From Clostridia bacterium (GTDB lineage Bacteria > Bacillota > Clostridia > Christensenellales > Borkfalkiaceae), in assembly GCA_017616925.1 (NCBI GenBank), contig JAFZXG010000164.1, positions 1-6,455 on the forward strand: a stretch of DNA of 6,455 nt, in the 5' to 3' direction. The notes below the pieces were generated by a model. It did no database searches. It saw only the letters and a program-made list of their open reading frames with translations, and was not told where the DNA came from. Of the stretch, positions 1 to 6,218 are shown one piece after another. Every line of letters starts with the position of its first letter. The first letter of the stretch is position 1. Position numbers and translations under genes: made by a program.

Positions 1-3000
1 AATGCAGTCGGAGGGCGGCGCCGCGGGCGCGGTGCACGGCTCGCTCTGTGCTGGCGCGCTCACCACGACCTATACCGCAAGCCAAGGCCTACTCCTTATG
101 ATCCCGAATATGTATAAGATCGCGGGCGAACTTATGCCTTCGGTCTTCCACGTCAGCGCGAGAGCGCTTGCCGCGCACTCTTTGAACATTTTCGGCGATC
201 ACGCGGACGTTATGGCGTGCAGACAGACGGGTTTTGCGATGCTCTGCGATTCTTCGGTACAGGAAGTTATGGATCTTGCGCTCGTAGCTCACCTATCTAC
301 TCTCCGTTCCAAAGTCCCGTTCCTTAATTTCTTCGACGGTTTCAGGACTTCTCACGAAGTCGCTAAAATCGACGTGTGGGACGAGGCGGACAACTACGCC
401 GAGATCCGCGCCATCTGCGACGAACTCGGTATAGATAAAGACGTTGCGGACTTCAAGTCCCGCGCCCTTAACCCCGAACACCCGATCCAGAAAGGCACGG
501 CGCAGAACGGCGACACCTATTTCCAGAACAGAGAGACCGCGAACGCTTACTATCAGAAAACCCCCGAAATCGTTCAAAAAATGATGGACGCGGTGTCCGC
601 CCGTTGCGGCAGATCCTATCACCTGTTCGATTACGTCGGCGATCCCAACGCAGAAGAAGTTATCGTGTGTATGGGTTCGGGCTGCGAAACCATAGAAGAA
701 TCCATCAACAAATTAAATTCCACGGGCAAGAAATACGGTCTTATAAAGGTCCGTCTCTATCGCCCCTTCGCGACCGACGCGTTCGTCGCCGCGCTTCCGA
801 AGAGCGTAAAGAAGATCGCCGTTTTAGACAGGACCAAAGAACCCGGATCTCTCGGCGAACCCCTTTATCTCGACGTTTGTTCGGCACTCTTCGAGAAAGG
901 CGTTTCGGCTAAAGTTTACGGCGGCAGATACGGTCTCGGCAGCAAAGAGTTCACGCCGTCCATGGTGCTTGCGGTTTATAAGAACCTTGAACAAAAAGAA
1001 CCCAAGAACCACTTTACTATCGGTATTTACGAAGACGTTACCAACTCTTCTCTCGATTTTTCGGAAAAATTCGACGCCGCGCCCGCCGGTTCTACTTCCT
1101 GCAAGTTCTACGGCTTAGGTTCGGACGGAACCGTCGGCGCGAACAAGAACTCCATCAAGATAATCGGCGACCACACCGACAAGCACGCGCAGGCGTATTT
1201 CTTCTACGACAGTAAAAAGTCGGGCGGCATCACCGTTTCGCACTTACGCTTCGGCGACACGCCCATACAAAGCGAATATTTGATCGACTCGGCGGATTTC
1301 GTTCAGTGTTCCAACCCGTCCTATATCACCCGTTACGATATGACGAGCGATATAAAGAAAGGCGGCACGTTCTTAATCAATACTCAGGCGACCACGGTCG
1401 AAGCACTCGAAGACTTCCTTCCCGCGCAAGTTAAACGCGATATCGCGGAAAAAGAGATCAATCTTTACGTTATCGACGCTATTAAAATAGCCGCGGGACT
1501 CGGACTCAAGGGCAGAACGAACACCATATTGCAGTCGGCGTTCTTCCGCGTAAATCCGCAGATCATGCCCTACGACAAAGCGGTCGAATATATGAAATAC
1601 ATGGCTAAAAAGTCCTTCGGTAGAAAGGGCGACGCGGTAGTCCAGATGAACTACGACGCGATCGATTCCGCCGCGGGCGATAACCTTATTAAGATCAACG
1701 TTCCTTCGGCGTGGAAGACCGCGACCACGGGTGCGGCAATGGTAGAAGGTCACGCCGACAAATACTATCAGGAGATAATTAAGCCCATACTTTATCTTAA
1801 GGGCGACACTCTTAAATCTTCGCAGTTCAACGCGGACGGTTCGGTCCCCACGGGTACGACCAAGTTCGAGAAACGCGGAGTCGCGGTCACCGTTCCCGAG
1901 ATCGATATCAATAAGTGTATTCAATGCGGCAACTGTTCGTTCGTTTGCCCGCACGCTTGTCTGCGCCCCGCACTCGTAAAGGACGGAGACAAGAAACCCG
2001 GATCGTTTAACGGAAAAGCGGCGATAGGTCTTCCCGGATACGAATACAAGATGCAGGTTTCCCCTCTCGACTGTATGGGCTGCGGCGTCTGCGCGACGGT
2101 ATGCCCCGTCAAAGACGGCGGCGCGATCAAGATGATACCGCTTGCGGAATCGCTTGCGAAAAAGGAAGACGAAAACTGGGAATTCGCGGTGGATCTTCCC
2201 GAAGTCGACACTTCCAAGTTTAAGAAAGAGACCGTAAAAGGCTGCCAGTTCTCCACTCCGCTTTTCGAATTCTCGGGCGCATGCGCGGGTTGCGGCGAAA
2301 CGCCTTACGTCAAAGTCGTTACCCAACTTTTCGGCGACAGGATGGTCGTCGCGAACGCCACGGGTTGTTCGTCGATCTACGGCGGATCTTCCCCGACCTG
2401 TCCTTATACTACAAACAAAGAAGGCAAAGGTCCCGCTTGGGCGAACTCTCTGTTTGAAGACAACGCCGAATTCGGTTACGGTATGAACCTTGCTTACAAG
2501 GCGAGAAGAAACGCGCTTGCCGAAAAGGTGAAAGCCCTTTCCGAAAAAGCGGGTGAAGAAATAAAGGCGGCTTGTGAAAAGTGGCTTATCGGTAAAGACG
2601 ACGCGGAACCTTCCAAGATCGCCTCTAAAGAACTCGTCGCGGCACTCTCTAAATGCGCTGACTGCGGTTGCGAGTGCGACTCGCTCGTTAAAGAGATCTT
2701 AGACGCGAAAGACTGTCTCGTAAAGCCGTCCATCTGGATCTTCGGCGGCGACGGTTGGGCTTACGATATCGGCTACGGCGGACTCGATCACGTTATAGCG
2801 AGCGGAGAAGACGTAAATATTCTCGTTCTCGACACCGAAGTTTATTCCAACACCGGCGGACAGGCGAGTAAGTCCACCAACATCGGCGCGGTCGCGAAGT
2901 TCGCTTCGGCGGGCAAGAGAGTCAAGAAAAAAGATCTCGGCATGATCGCGAAGTCTTACGGTTACGTTTACGTGGCGCAATGCGCCATGGGCGCGAATCC

Positions 3001-3358
3001 CGCGCAACTATTAAAAGCACTTTCCGAAGCGGAAGCGTATAAAGGACCGTCCCTTATCATCTGCTACGCGCCCTGTATCAACCACGGTATCAACATGACA
3101 AAGTCGCAACTCGAAGAAAAGGCTGCCGTGGAGTGCGGGTACTGGCAACTTTATAGGTATAACCCCGTCGGCGACGTGTTTACCTTAGACAGCAAAGATC
3201 CCACGGGCGATTATCAGGCGTTCCTTACCGGAGAAACGAGATACGCGTCCCTTGTCAAAACGCAAGGCGAAGAAGTCGCCAAAGAACTTTTCGCGAAAAC
3301 CGAAGAGTCCGCGAAAGAAAGACTTGCGGAATACAAGAAGCTCGCGGGTAAAGAGTAA
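1..3358 (+). CDS. nifJ: Pyruvate:ferredoxin (flavodoxin) oxidoreductase, 5'-truncated by window edge
   Basis: Cytoplasmic enzyme that oxidatively decarboxylates pyruvate with CoA to acetyl-CoA and CO2, passing two electrons to ferredoxin or flavodoxin. The frame is open through base 1. The first visible Met (base 2) sits in the conserved MQSEGGAAGAVHG motif, about residue 61 in relatives, so roughly 60 residues are missing, including the usual N-terminal TPP-contact Thr. The visible 1118 residues give a full length near 1180, normal for the single-chain form without a C-terminal extension. In window numbering: N-terminal pyrimidine-binding domain 1-200 (E4, R54 of VSAR); transketolase-C-like domain about 200-355; gamma/catalytic domain about 365-560; EKR motif 623-625; two 4Fe-4S sets C639/642/645/649 and C691/694/697/701; proximal-cluster cysteines C761, C764, C789, C1025; TPP/Mg site G916-D917-G918 through T945 and N950. 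All key residues in the visible part are present. It is followed by its own terminator. An odd cysteine-rich loop lies at 885-904. Identification is very secure. Confidence 0.98.
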   Translation, partial: MQSEGGAAGAVHGSLCAGALTTTYTASQGLLLMIPNMYKIAGELMPSVFHVSARALAAHSLNIFGDHADVMACRQTGFAMLCDSSVQEVMDLALVAHLSTLRSKVPFLNFFDGFRTSHEVAKIDVWDEADNYAEIRAICDELGIDKDVADFKSRALNPEHPIQKGTAQNGDTYFQNRETANAYYQKTPEIVQKMMDAVSARCGRSYHLFDYVGDPNAEEVIVCMGSGCETIEESINKLNSTGKKYGLIKVRLYRPFATDAFVAALPKSVKKIAVLDRTKEPGSLGEPLYLDVCSALFEKGVSAKVYGGRYGLGSKEFTPSMVLAVYKNLEQKEPKNHFTIGIYEDVTNSSLDFSEKFDAAPAGSTSCKFYGLGSDGTVGANKNSIKIIGDHTDKHAQAYFFYDSKKSGGITVSHLRFGDTPIQSEYLIDSADFVQCSNPSYITRYDMTSDIKKGGTFLINTQATTVEALEDFLPAQVKRDIAEKEINLYVIDAIKIAAGLGLKGRTNTILQSAFFRVNPQIMPYDKAVEYMKYMAKKSFGRKGDAVVQMNYDAIDSAAGDNLIKINVPSAWKTATTGAAMVEGHADKYYQEIIKPILYLKGDTLKSSQFNADGSVPTGTTKFEKRGVAVTVPEIDINKCIQCGNCSFVCPHACLRPALVKDGDKKPGSFNGKAAIGLPGYEYKMQVSPLDCMGCGVCATVCPVKDGGAIKMIPLAESLAKKEDENWEFAVDLPEVDTSKFKKETVKGCQFSTPLFEFSGACAGCGETPYVKVVTQLFGDRMVVANATGCSSIYGGSSPTCPYTTNKEGKGPAWANSLFEDNAEFGYGMNLAYKARRNALAEKVKALSEKAGEEIKAACEKWLIGKDDAEPSKIASKELVAALSKCADCGCECDSLVKEILDAKDCLVKPSIWIFGGDGWAYDIGYGGLDHVIASGEDVNILVLDTEVYSNTGGQASKSTNIGAVAKFASAGKRVKKKDLGMIAKSYGYVYVAQCAMGANPAQLLKALSEAEAYKGPSLIICYAPCINHGINMTKSQLEEKAAVECGYWQLYRYNPVGDVFTLDSKDPTGDYQAFLTGETRYASLVKTQGEEVAKELFAKTEESAKERLAEYKKLAGKE

Positions 3359-3374
3359 AACGAAAAATCAACGG

Positions 3375-3404
3375 AAAGTCGTCCGCTTTTGCGGGCGACT
3401 TTTT
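3375..3404 (+). terminator. Intrinsic terminator after the PFOR gene
   Basis: A 12-bp stem (3375-3386 with 3391-3402, one G-U wobble) with a TTTT loop, followed by a T run ending at 3404, begins 16 nt after the PFOR stop codon. This is a textbook Rho-independent terminator and separates the PFOR transcript from the downstream operon, which has its own promoter. Confidence 0.93.
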
Positions 3405-3452
3405 ATTTATTCTATATATAATGTTTGATGACCGTAATCCCCCGTTATTATC

Positions 3453-3471
3453 AAAAAAATTTTTTTAAAAA
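3453..3471 (+). promoter_or_regulatory. A7-T7-A5 tract, possible UP element or DNA bend
   Basis: Seven A, seven T and five A in a row lie about 50-68 bp upstream of the expected transcription start of the ABC operon. Such tracts often bind the RNA polymerase alpha C-terminal domain or bend DNA. This position is slightly farther upstream than the classical UP element, so the role is inferred. Confidence 0.45.
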
Positions 3472-3475
3472 TGTG

Positions 3476-3491
3476 TGTAAAACGCTTTACA
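3476..3491 (+). promoter_or_regulatory. 16-bp palindrome over the -35 box, cre-like candidate operator
   Basis: TGTAAA-ACGC-TTTACA is a perfect 6-bp inverted repeat around a CG centre, and its right arm is exactly the -35 hexamer. It resembles CcpA catabolite-response (cre) sites. It is one base longer in each half-spacer than the canonical 14-bp cre, but fits the variable-spacer form with TGTAA and TTACA arms that I recall being described in Gram-positive bacteria. A factor bound here should block RNA polymerase, so repression is expected. Another LacI-family regulator is also possible. Confidence 0.5.
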
Positions 3492-3502
3492 AAACTAAAG
3501 TG
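3485..3502 (+). promoter_or_regulatory. Operator-like repeat copy 1 (CTTTA-N6-TAAAGTG)
   Basis: An imperfect palindrome, CTTTA-N6-TAAAG, overlaps the -35 box and the start of the promoter spacer. It matches the second copy at 3522-3539 at 15 of 18 positions, and the copies start 37 bp apart. The placement and repetition suggest a repressor site. The cognate factor is unknown; the TrpR-family protein at the end of the operon is a natural candidate. Confidence 0.45.
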
Positions 3503-3514
3503 ATGTCTTATAAT
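3486..3514 (+). promoter_or_regulatory. Sigma-A promoter of the ABC transporter operon
   Basis: The -35 box TTTACA (3486-3491; 5 of 6 consensus bases) and the -10 box TATAAT (3509-3514; perfect) are separated by exactly 17 bp. The start of transcription is expected near 3521, giving a leader of about 54 nt. An unregulated promoter this close to consensus would be strong, which fits with the several operator-like elements laid over it. Confidence 0.88.
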
Positions 3515-3521
3515 ACAATTA

Positions 3522-3539
3522 CTTTAGTAAAATAAAGTG
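3522..3539 (+). promoter_or_regulatory. Operator-like repeat copy 2 (CTTTA-N6-TAAAGTG), at the transcription start
   Basis: This second copy of the 18-bp element covers about +2 to +19. With the preceding base it forms ACTTTA-N6-TAAAGT, a 6-bp perfect inverted repeat. Its left arm also pairs with the first copy: ACTAAAGT at 3494-3501 and ACTTTAGT at 3521-3528 are perfect 8-bp inverted repeats flanking the -10 box. A further CTAAAG lies at 3540-3545. A regulator bound here would block transcription initiation. Confidence 0.45.
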
Positions 3540-3561
3540 CTAAAGCAAAAGAAAATTTTTT

Positions 3562-3567
3562 AGGAGA
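3562..3567 (+). promoter_or_regulatory. Ribosome binding site of the binding-protein gene
   Basis: AGGAGA lies 7 nt before the ATG at 3575, in an otherwise A-rich leader. It is a strong Shine-Dalgarno site and supports this start, which is also the natural start of a lipoprotein signal peptide. Confidence 0.88.
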
Positions 3568-3574
3568 AAACACA

Positions 3575-4390
3575 ATGAAAAAACTACTCACGGTACTTTT
3601 AGCGTCTTTACTTTGCGTAGGCGCGGCAATAGGACTTACGGGCTGTAAAGCCAAAAGCGATTACGACAAGATAAAAGAAAAAGGTTACTTTGTCTGCGGC
3701 ATCACTCTTTTCAACCCGATGAACTACTTTAACGACGAGGACGAACTCGTTGGTTTCGACACCGAATTTGCTAATGCGGTTGCAGAACAACTCGGACTTA
3801 AAGCGAAATTCCAGATTATTTCTTGGAGTGCTAAATATCTCGAACTTAACAGCGGCGCGATAGACTGCATCTGGAACGGATTTACCTACGGCAACGAATC
3901 TGACGGCGTTTCCAGAACCGAATACGTTGACTTCTCATACAAATATCTTCTGAACGGTCAATGCGTAGTAACCAGCACGGCAAACTTATCCGTTCTTAAT
4001 AGCGCAGCCGCGTTCGCCGGTAAGAAAGGTATGGCGGAAGGCGGTTCTGCAGGTGAAGAACTTGCTCAATCCCTTTCCTCCGTTTATACCGCTACCACTT
4101 CGCAGGCAAACGCGCTTTTAGAACTCAAGAGCGGAACGGTCGACTTTATCGTAATCGACGCGACGATGGCTAACGCGTTAGTAGGACAGGGCGATTACAA
4201 TACGCTTTCTATTAATCCCGCTATCGAAACCGAAATCGAAGAATACGCTATCGGTTTCAGAAAAGGTTCCGACTTTACCGCAAAAGTAAACGAAGCGATA
4301 ACCACGCTTTCGGCTAACGGTAAACTCGCTGAGATCGCGGCTGAATACGATTTAAGTTCCGCACTTATCGAAAACATCGGAGCAAAATAA
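3575..4390 (+). CDS. Amino-acid ABC transporter substrate-binding lipoprotein (SBP family 3)
   Basis: Captures a polar amino acid outside the membrane and delivers it to the permease encoded next. The 271-residue product starts with a lipoprotein signal: KK, hydrophobic core to about residue 20, lipobox L21-T22-G23-C24. The mature protein should therefore be anchored at C24, as in Gram-positive bacteria. The rest is a family 3 periplasmic-binding fold: first lobe beginning at the KGYFVCGITLFNPMNYF stretch (residues 36-52), LVGFDTEFANAVAEQLG (58-74), the typical LNSGAIDCIWNGFT segment (91-104) and R114, the likely ligand-carboxylate contact, followed by VDFS. In the second lobe GSAGE (158-161 region) and D195 are probable ligand contacts, and GFRKGSD (227-233) is typical. 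The loop before R114 is about five residues longer than in HisJ-like proteins. The ligand cannot be decided; histidine, glutamine, cystine or an aromatic amino acid are all possible. First gene of the operon. Confidence 0.93.
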   Translation: MKKLLTVLLASLLCVGAAIGLTGCKAKSDYDKIKEKGYFVCGITLFNPMNYFNDEDELVGFDTEFANAVAEQLGLKAKFQIISWSAKYLELNSGAIDCIWNGFTYGNESDGVSRTEYVDFSYKYLLNGQCVVTSTANLSVLNSAAAFAGKKGMAEGGSAGEELAQSLSSVYTATTSQANALLELKSGTVDFIVIDATMANALVGQGDYNTLSINPAIETEIEEYAIGFRKGSDFTAKVNEAITTLSANGKLAEIAAEYDLSSALIENIGAK

Positions 4391-4415
4391 TAAATTTCTT
4401 CGGAGTTACAATTAA

Positions 4416-5090
4416 ATGTCTTTTGAATTGATCAATTCAAAACTCTTGGTAGGATTTGGAACGACGTGTCTGCTGTTTTTGCTTACACTCGTTCTTTCCT
4501 TACCATTGGGGCTACTCATTATGTTCGGGCTAAAATGCCCGTTTAAGCCTATAAAATGGCTTTGCAACGTCTTTGTCTGGGCTATTCGCGGAACTCCGCT
4601 TATGCTCCAACTTTTCGTTGTTTTCTACGTCCCGAGCATGCTTTTCGGATTAAGAATTTTTTCGTTTACTTCAACCACTGTATTCGACGGAAGATTTATC
4701 GCTGCACTCATAACTTTCGTTATAAACTACGCTTGTTATTTTTCGGTCATTTTCCGCGGCGGCGTGGACAATATCAGTCGCGGACAATTCGAAGCGGGCA
4801 AGGTTTTAGGTATGACGAAGTCGCAAATTTTCTTTAAGGTTATACTTTTACAAGTTATTAAAACCGTTATACCGCCGGTCAGCAACGAAGTTATCACTCT
4901 CGTTAAAGACACGTCGCTTGCGAGAGTTATTTCGGTTGCGGAGATCTTCTTTATCAATGAAACCGAGATATTGACCAAGGCAATCGTTTGGCCGCTCTTC
5001 TACATCGGAGTATTCTTCCTGCTTTTCGTAGGTCTTCTTACCGTGCTGTTTAATTATATCGAAAAGAAATTGTCGTATTTTAAGGCTTAA
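4416..5090 (+). CDS. Amino-acid ABC transporter permease (HisM/GlnP family)
   Basis: Forms the membrane channel of the importer. The 224-residue protein is the usual length. It shows hydrophobic segments at about residues 10-37, 62-80, 95-115, 146-175 and 190-213, consistent with the five-helix core of this family. The RGTPLMLQLF motif (58-67) is a hallmark of polar amino-acid permeases. The cytoplasmic EAA loop, which docks on the ATPase, is E126-A-G...G132...F139; the usual final Pro is replaced by Q146. Only one permease gene is present, so a homodimer is likely. The ATG at 4416 lies 25 nt after the binding-protein stop, with GGAG at 4402-4405 as ribosome site at a somewhat long 10-nt spacing. 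Specificity is not readable from the sequence. Confidence 0.94.
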   Translation: MSFELINSKLLVGFGTTCLLFLLTLVLSLPLGLLIMFGLKCPFKPIKWLCNVFVWAIRGTPLMLQLFVVFYVPSMLFGLRIFSFTSTTVFDGRFIAALITFVINYACYFSVIFRGGVDNISRGQFEAGKVLGMTKSQIFFKVILLQVIKTVIPPVSNEVITLVKDTSLARVISVAEIFFINETEILTKAIVWPLFYIGVFFLLFVGLLTVLFNYIEKKLSYFKA

Positions 5091-5092
5091 TC

Positions 5093-5920
5093 ATGGCATA
5101 TTTAGAAGTACAAAACTTAAATAAATCCTTCGGGAAGACCGAAGTGCTTAAAGGTATCGACCTTTCGGTCGAAAAGGGCGAAGTTTTATCTATTATCGGT
5201 TCTTCGGGTTCGGGAAAGACCACTCTTCTTCGCTGTATGAACTTTTTGGAGTTCGCGGACTCGGGCAAAATGATATTAGACGGCGAAACTTTGATCGACG
5301 GCGACAGCGTGAAAAAAGAAAGCGAAAACGAATTGCGTAAAAAAAGACTCAATTTCGGACTCGTGTTCCAGTCTTTTAACCTTTTCCCGCAGTATTCGGT
5401 GTTAAAAAATCTTACGCTCGCCCCGACTCTCTTACTTAAAGAACGGTTTAAGGAATATAAAAAGACCGAAAAGGACGGACAGAAGAGAAAAGAGTGGCTT
5501 GCTGCGGAGAAAAAGGCGATAAACGACGACTGTCTCGCGCTTTTGGATCGGGTAGGACTTACCGAAAAGGCGAATTCTTACCCTTGCGAACTCTCGGGCG
5601 GACAAAGTCAGAGAGTCGCTATCGCCCGCGCGCTTGCGTTAAAACCGAAAATCTTATGTTTCGACGAACCGACTTCGGCGCTCGATCCCGAACTTACGGG
5701 CGAAGTGCTTAAAGTTATAAAGGGGCTTAAAAACAAAGATACCACAATGATAATCGTAACGCACGAAATGGGCTTTGCGAAGTCGGTTTCGGATAAGGTC
5801 ATCTTTATGGCGGACGGTATCGTGGAAGAAGAAGGCACTCCTAAAGAAGTGTTCGGCGCGACCAAGTCCGAAAAATTAAAGGCGTTTTTATCGAACGTCA
5901 CCGATAAGGAAGGCGAATAA
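5093..5920 (+). CDS. Amino-acid ABC transporter ATP-binding protein (HisP/GlnQ family) with extra charged insert
   Basis: Cytoplasmic ATPase that powers import. All nucleotide-site motifs are intact: Walker A GSSGSGKT (36-43), Q-loop Q93 in VFQSFNLFP, signature LSGGQSQR (167-174), Walker B ILCFDEP (187-193), D-loop SALD (195-198) and switch H224. At 275 residues it is about 25-30 longer than typical HisP/GlnQ proteins. The extra length lies in the helical subdomain: residues 112-153 hold 42 residues where HisP has about 21, very rich in Lys and Glu and probably helical. The start ATG is 2 nt after the permease stop, with only a weak upstream AAGG at 5082-5085, suggesting translation coupled to the permease. 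The overlap with the next gene is 1 nt. The family call is secure; the transported substrate is not known. Confidence 0.96.
   Translation: MAYLEVQNLNKSFGKTEVLKGIDLSVEKGEVLSIIGSSGSGKTTLLRCMNFLEFADSGKMILDGETLIDGDSVKKESENELRKKRLNFGLVFQSFNLFPQYSVLKNLTLAPTLLLKERFKEYKKTEKDGQKRKEWLAAEKKAINDDCLALLDRVGLTEKANSYPCELSGGQSQRVAIARALALKPKILCFDEPTSALDPELTGEVLKVIKGLKNKDTTMIIVTHEMGFAKSVSDKVIFMADGIVEEEGTPKEVFGATKSEKLKAFLSNVTDKEGE
5906..5913 (+). promoter_or_regulatory. Ribosome binding site of the TrpR-family gene
   Basis: AAGGAAGG lies inside the last codons of the ATPase gene, 6 nt before the ATG at 5920. The small regulator gene therefore has a good Shine-Dalgarno site of its own as well as the TAATG stop-start overlap. 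Confidence 0.8.
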
Positions 5921-6189
5921 TGAGTATAGATTTAAGTAAAGAAAAACGCGAACTTTACGAGTTATTGCTTAAAATTAAAACGGTTGAAGATCTTGAACTT
6001 TTCTTAAACGATCTTTGCACCTATAAAGAGTTAGATTCTATGGCGCAGCGACTCAAAGCGGCGAAACTGCTTACGGAAAACAAGACCTACGCGCAGATCA
6101 TAGAACAAACCGATATTTCCTCGGCTACCCTTTCCCGCGTTTCGCGCTGCTTAAAATACGGCGAAGGTTATAAAAAGTTTCTGAAATAG
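5920..6189 (+). CDS. TrpR-superfamily (YerC/YecD-type) DNA-binding regulator
   Basis: Small all-helical DNA-binding protein of 89 residues, typical of the YerC/YecD branch of the tryptophan-repressor superfamily. The recognisable parts are the helical segment ELFLNDLCTYKELDSMAQRL (26-45), which in relatives forms the dimer core, followed by AAKLLTENKTYAQIIEQT and the helix-turn-helix with recognition helix SSATLSRVSRCLKYG (67-81). The C-terminal GEGY matches the family's G-x-GY pattern. The gene overlaps the ATPase stop by one base (TAATG) and so is the last gene of the transporter operon. It probably controls this operon, perhaps in response to the imported amino acid. The YerC family has been linked by comparative genomics to amino-acid (histidine or tryptophan) gene control, as far as I recall. 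The effector and operator here are inferred. An intrinsic terminator follows at once. Confidence 0.92.
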   Translation: MSIDLSKEKRELYELLLKIKTVEDLELFLNDLCTYKELDSMAQRLKAAKLLTENKTYAQIIEQTDISSATLSRVSRCLKYGEGYKKFLK

Positions 6190-6191
6190 TC

Positions 6192-6218
6192 AAAAAAGAG
6201 CGATCCGCTCTTTTTTTT
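6192..6218. terminator. Bidirectional intrinsic terminator between convergent genes
   Basis: An 11-bp perfect stem (6192-6202 with 6206-6216) with a 3-nt loop has six A on one side and eight T on the other, so it can terminate transcription from both strands. It starts 3 nt after the stop of the TrpR-family gene. The stop codon of the minus-strand SLOG gene (6217-6219) touches its edge. Confidence 0.92.

Noticed and set aside
2..4. ATG at base 2 as the true start of the PFOR gene
   Set aside because: It is the Met of the internal MQSE motif present about 60 residues into all full-length relatives; the gene is cut by the window edge.
1373..2326. Long minus-strand open frame (317 codons) opposite the PFOR gene
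   Set aside because: It lies wholly antisense to the conserved ferredoxin and EKR domains of PFOR, its translation is Arg/Val/Phe-rich without a recognisable fold, and there is no fitting ribosome site or operon context. It is a by-product of PFOR codon bias.
3413..3422. TATATATAAT as a second -10 box
   Set aside because: It lies just after the terminator T run and has no credible -35 box 17 bp upstream, which falls inside the terminator stem; the promoter at 3486-3514 is far better.
3522..3545. CTTTAG/CTAAAG in the leader as an RNA hairpin or riboswitch
   Set aside because: Only 6 bp with a 12-nt A-rich loop, too weak for a regulatory RNA structure. The 54-nt leader is too short for a known riboswitch or T-box, so a DNA-level role is more likely.
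4556..4837. Plus-strand open frame (93 codons) inside the permease gene
   Set aside because: It is in a different frame from a well-supported permease and yields Arg/Phe-rich sequence with no domain; a shadow frame.
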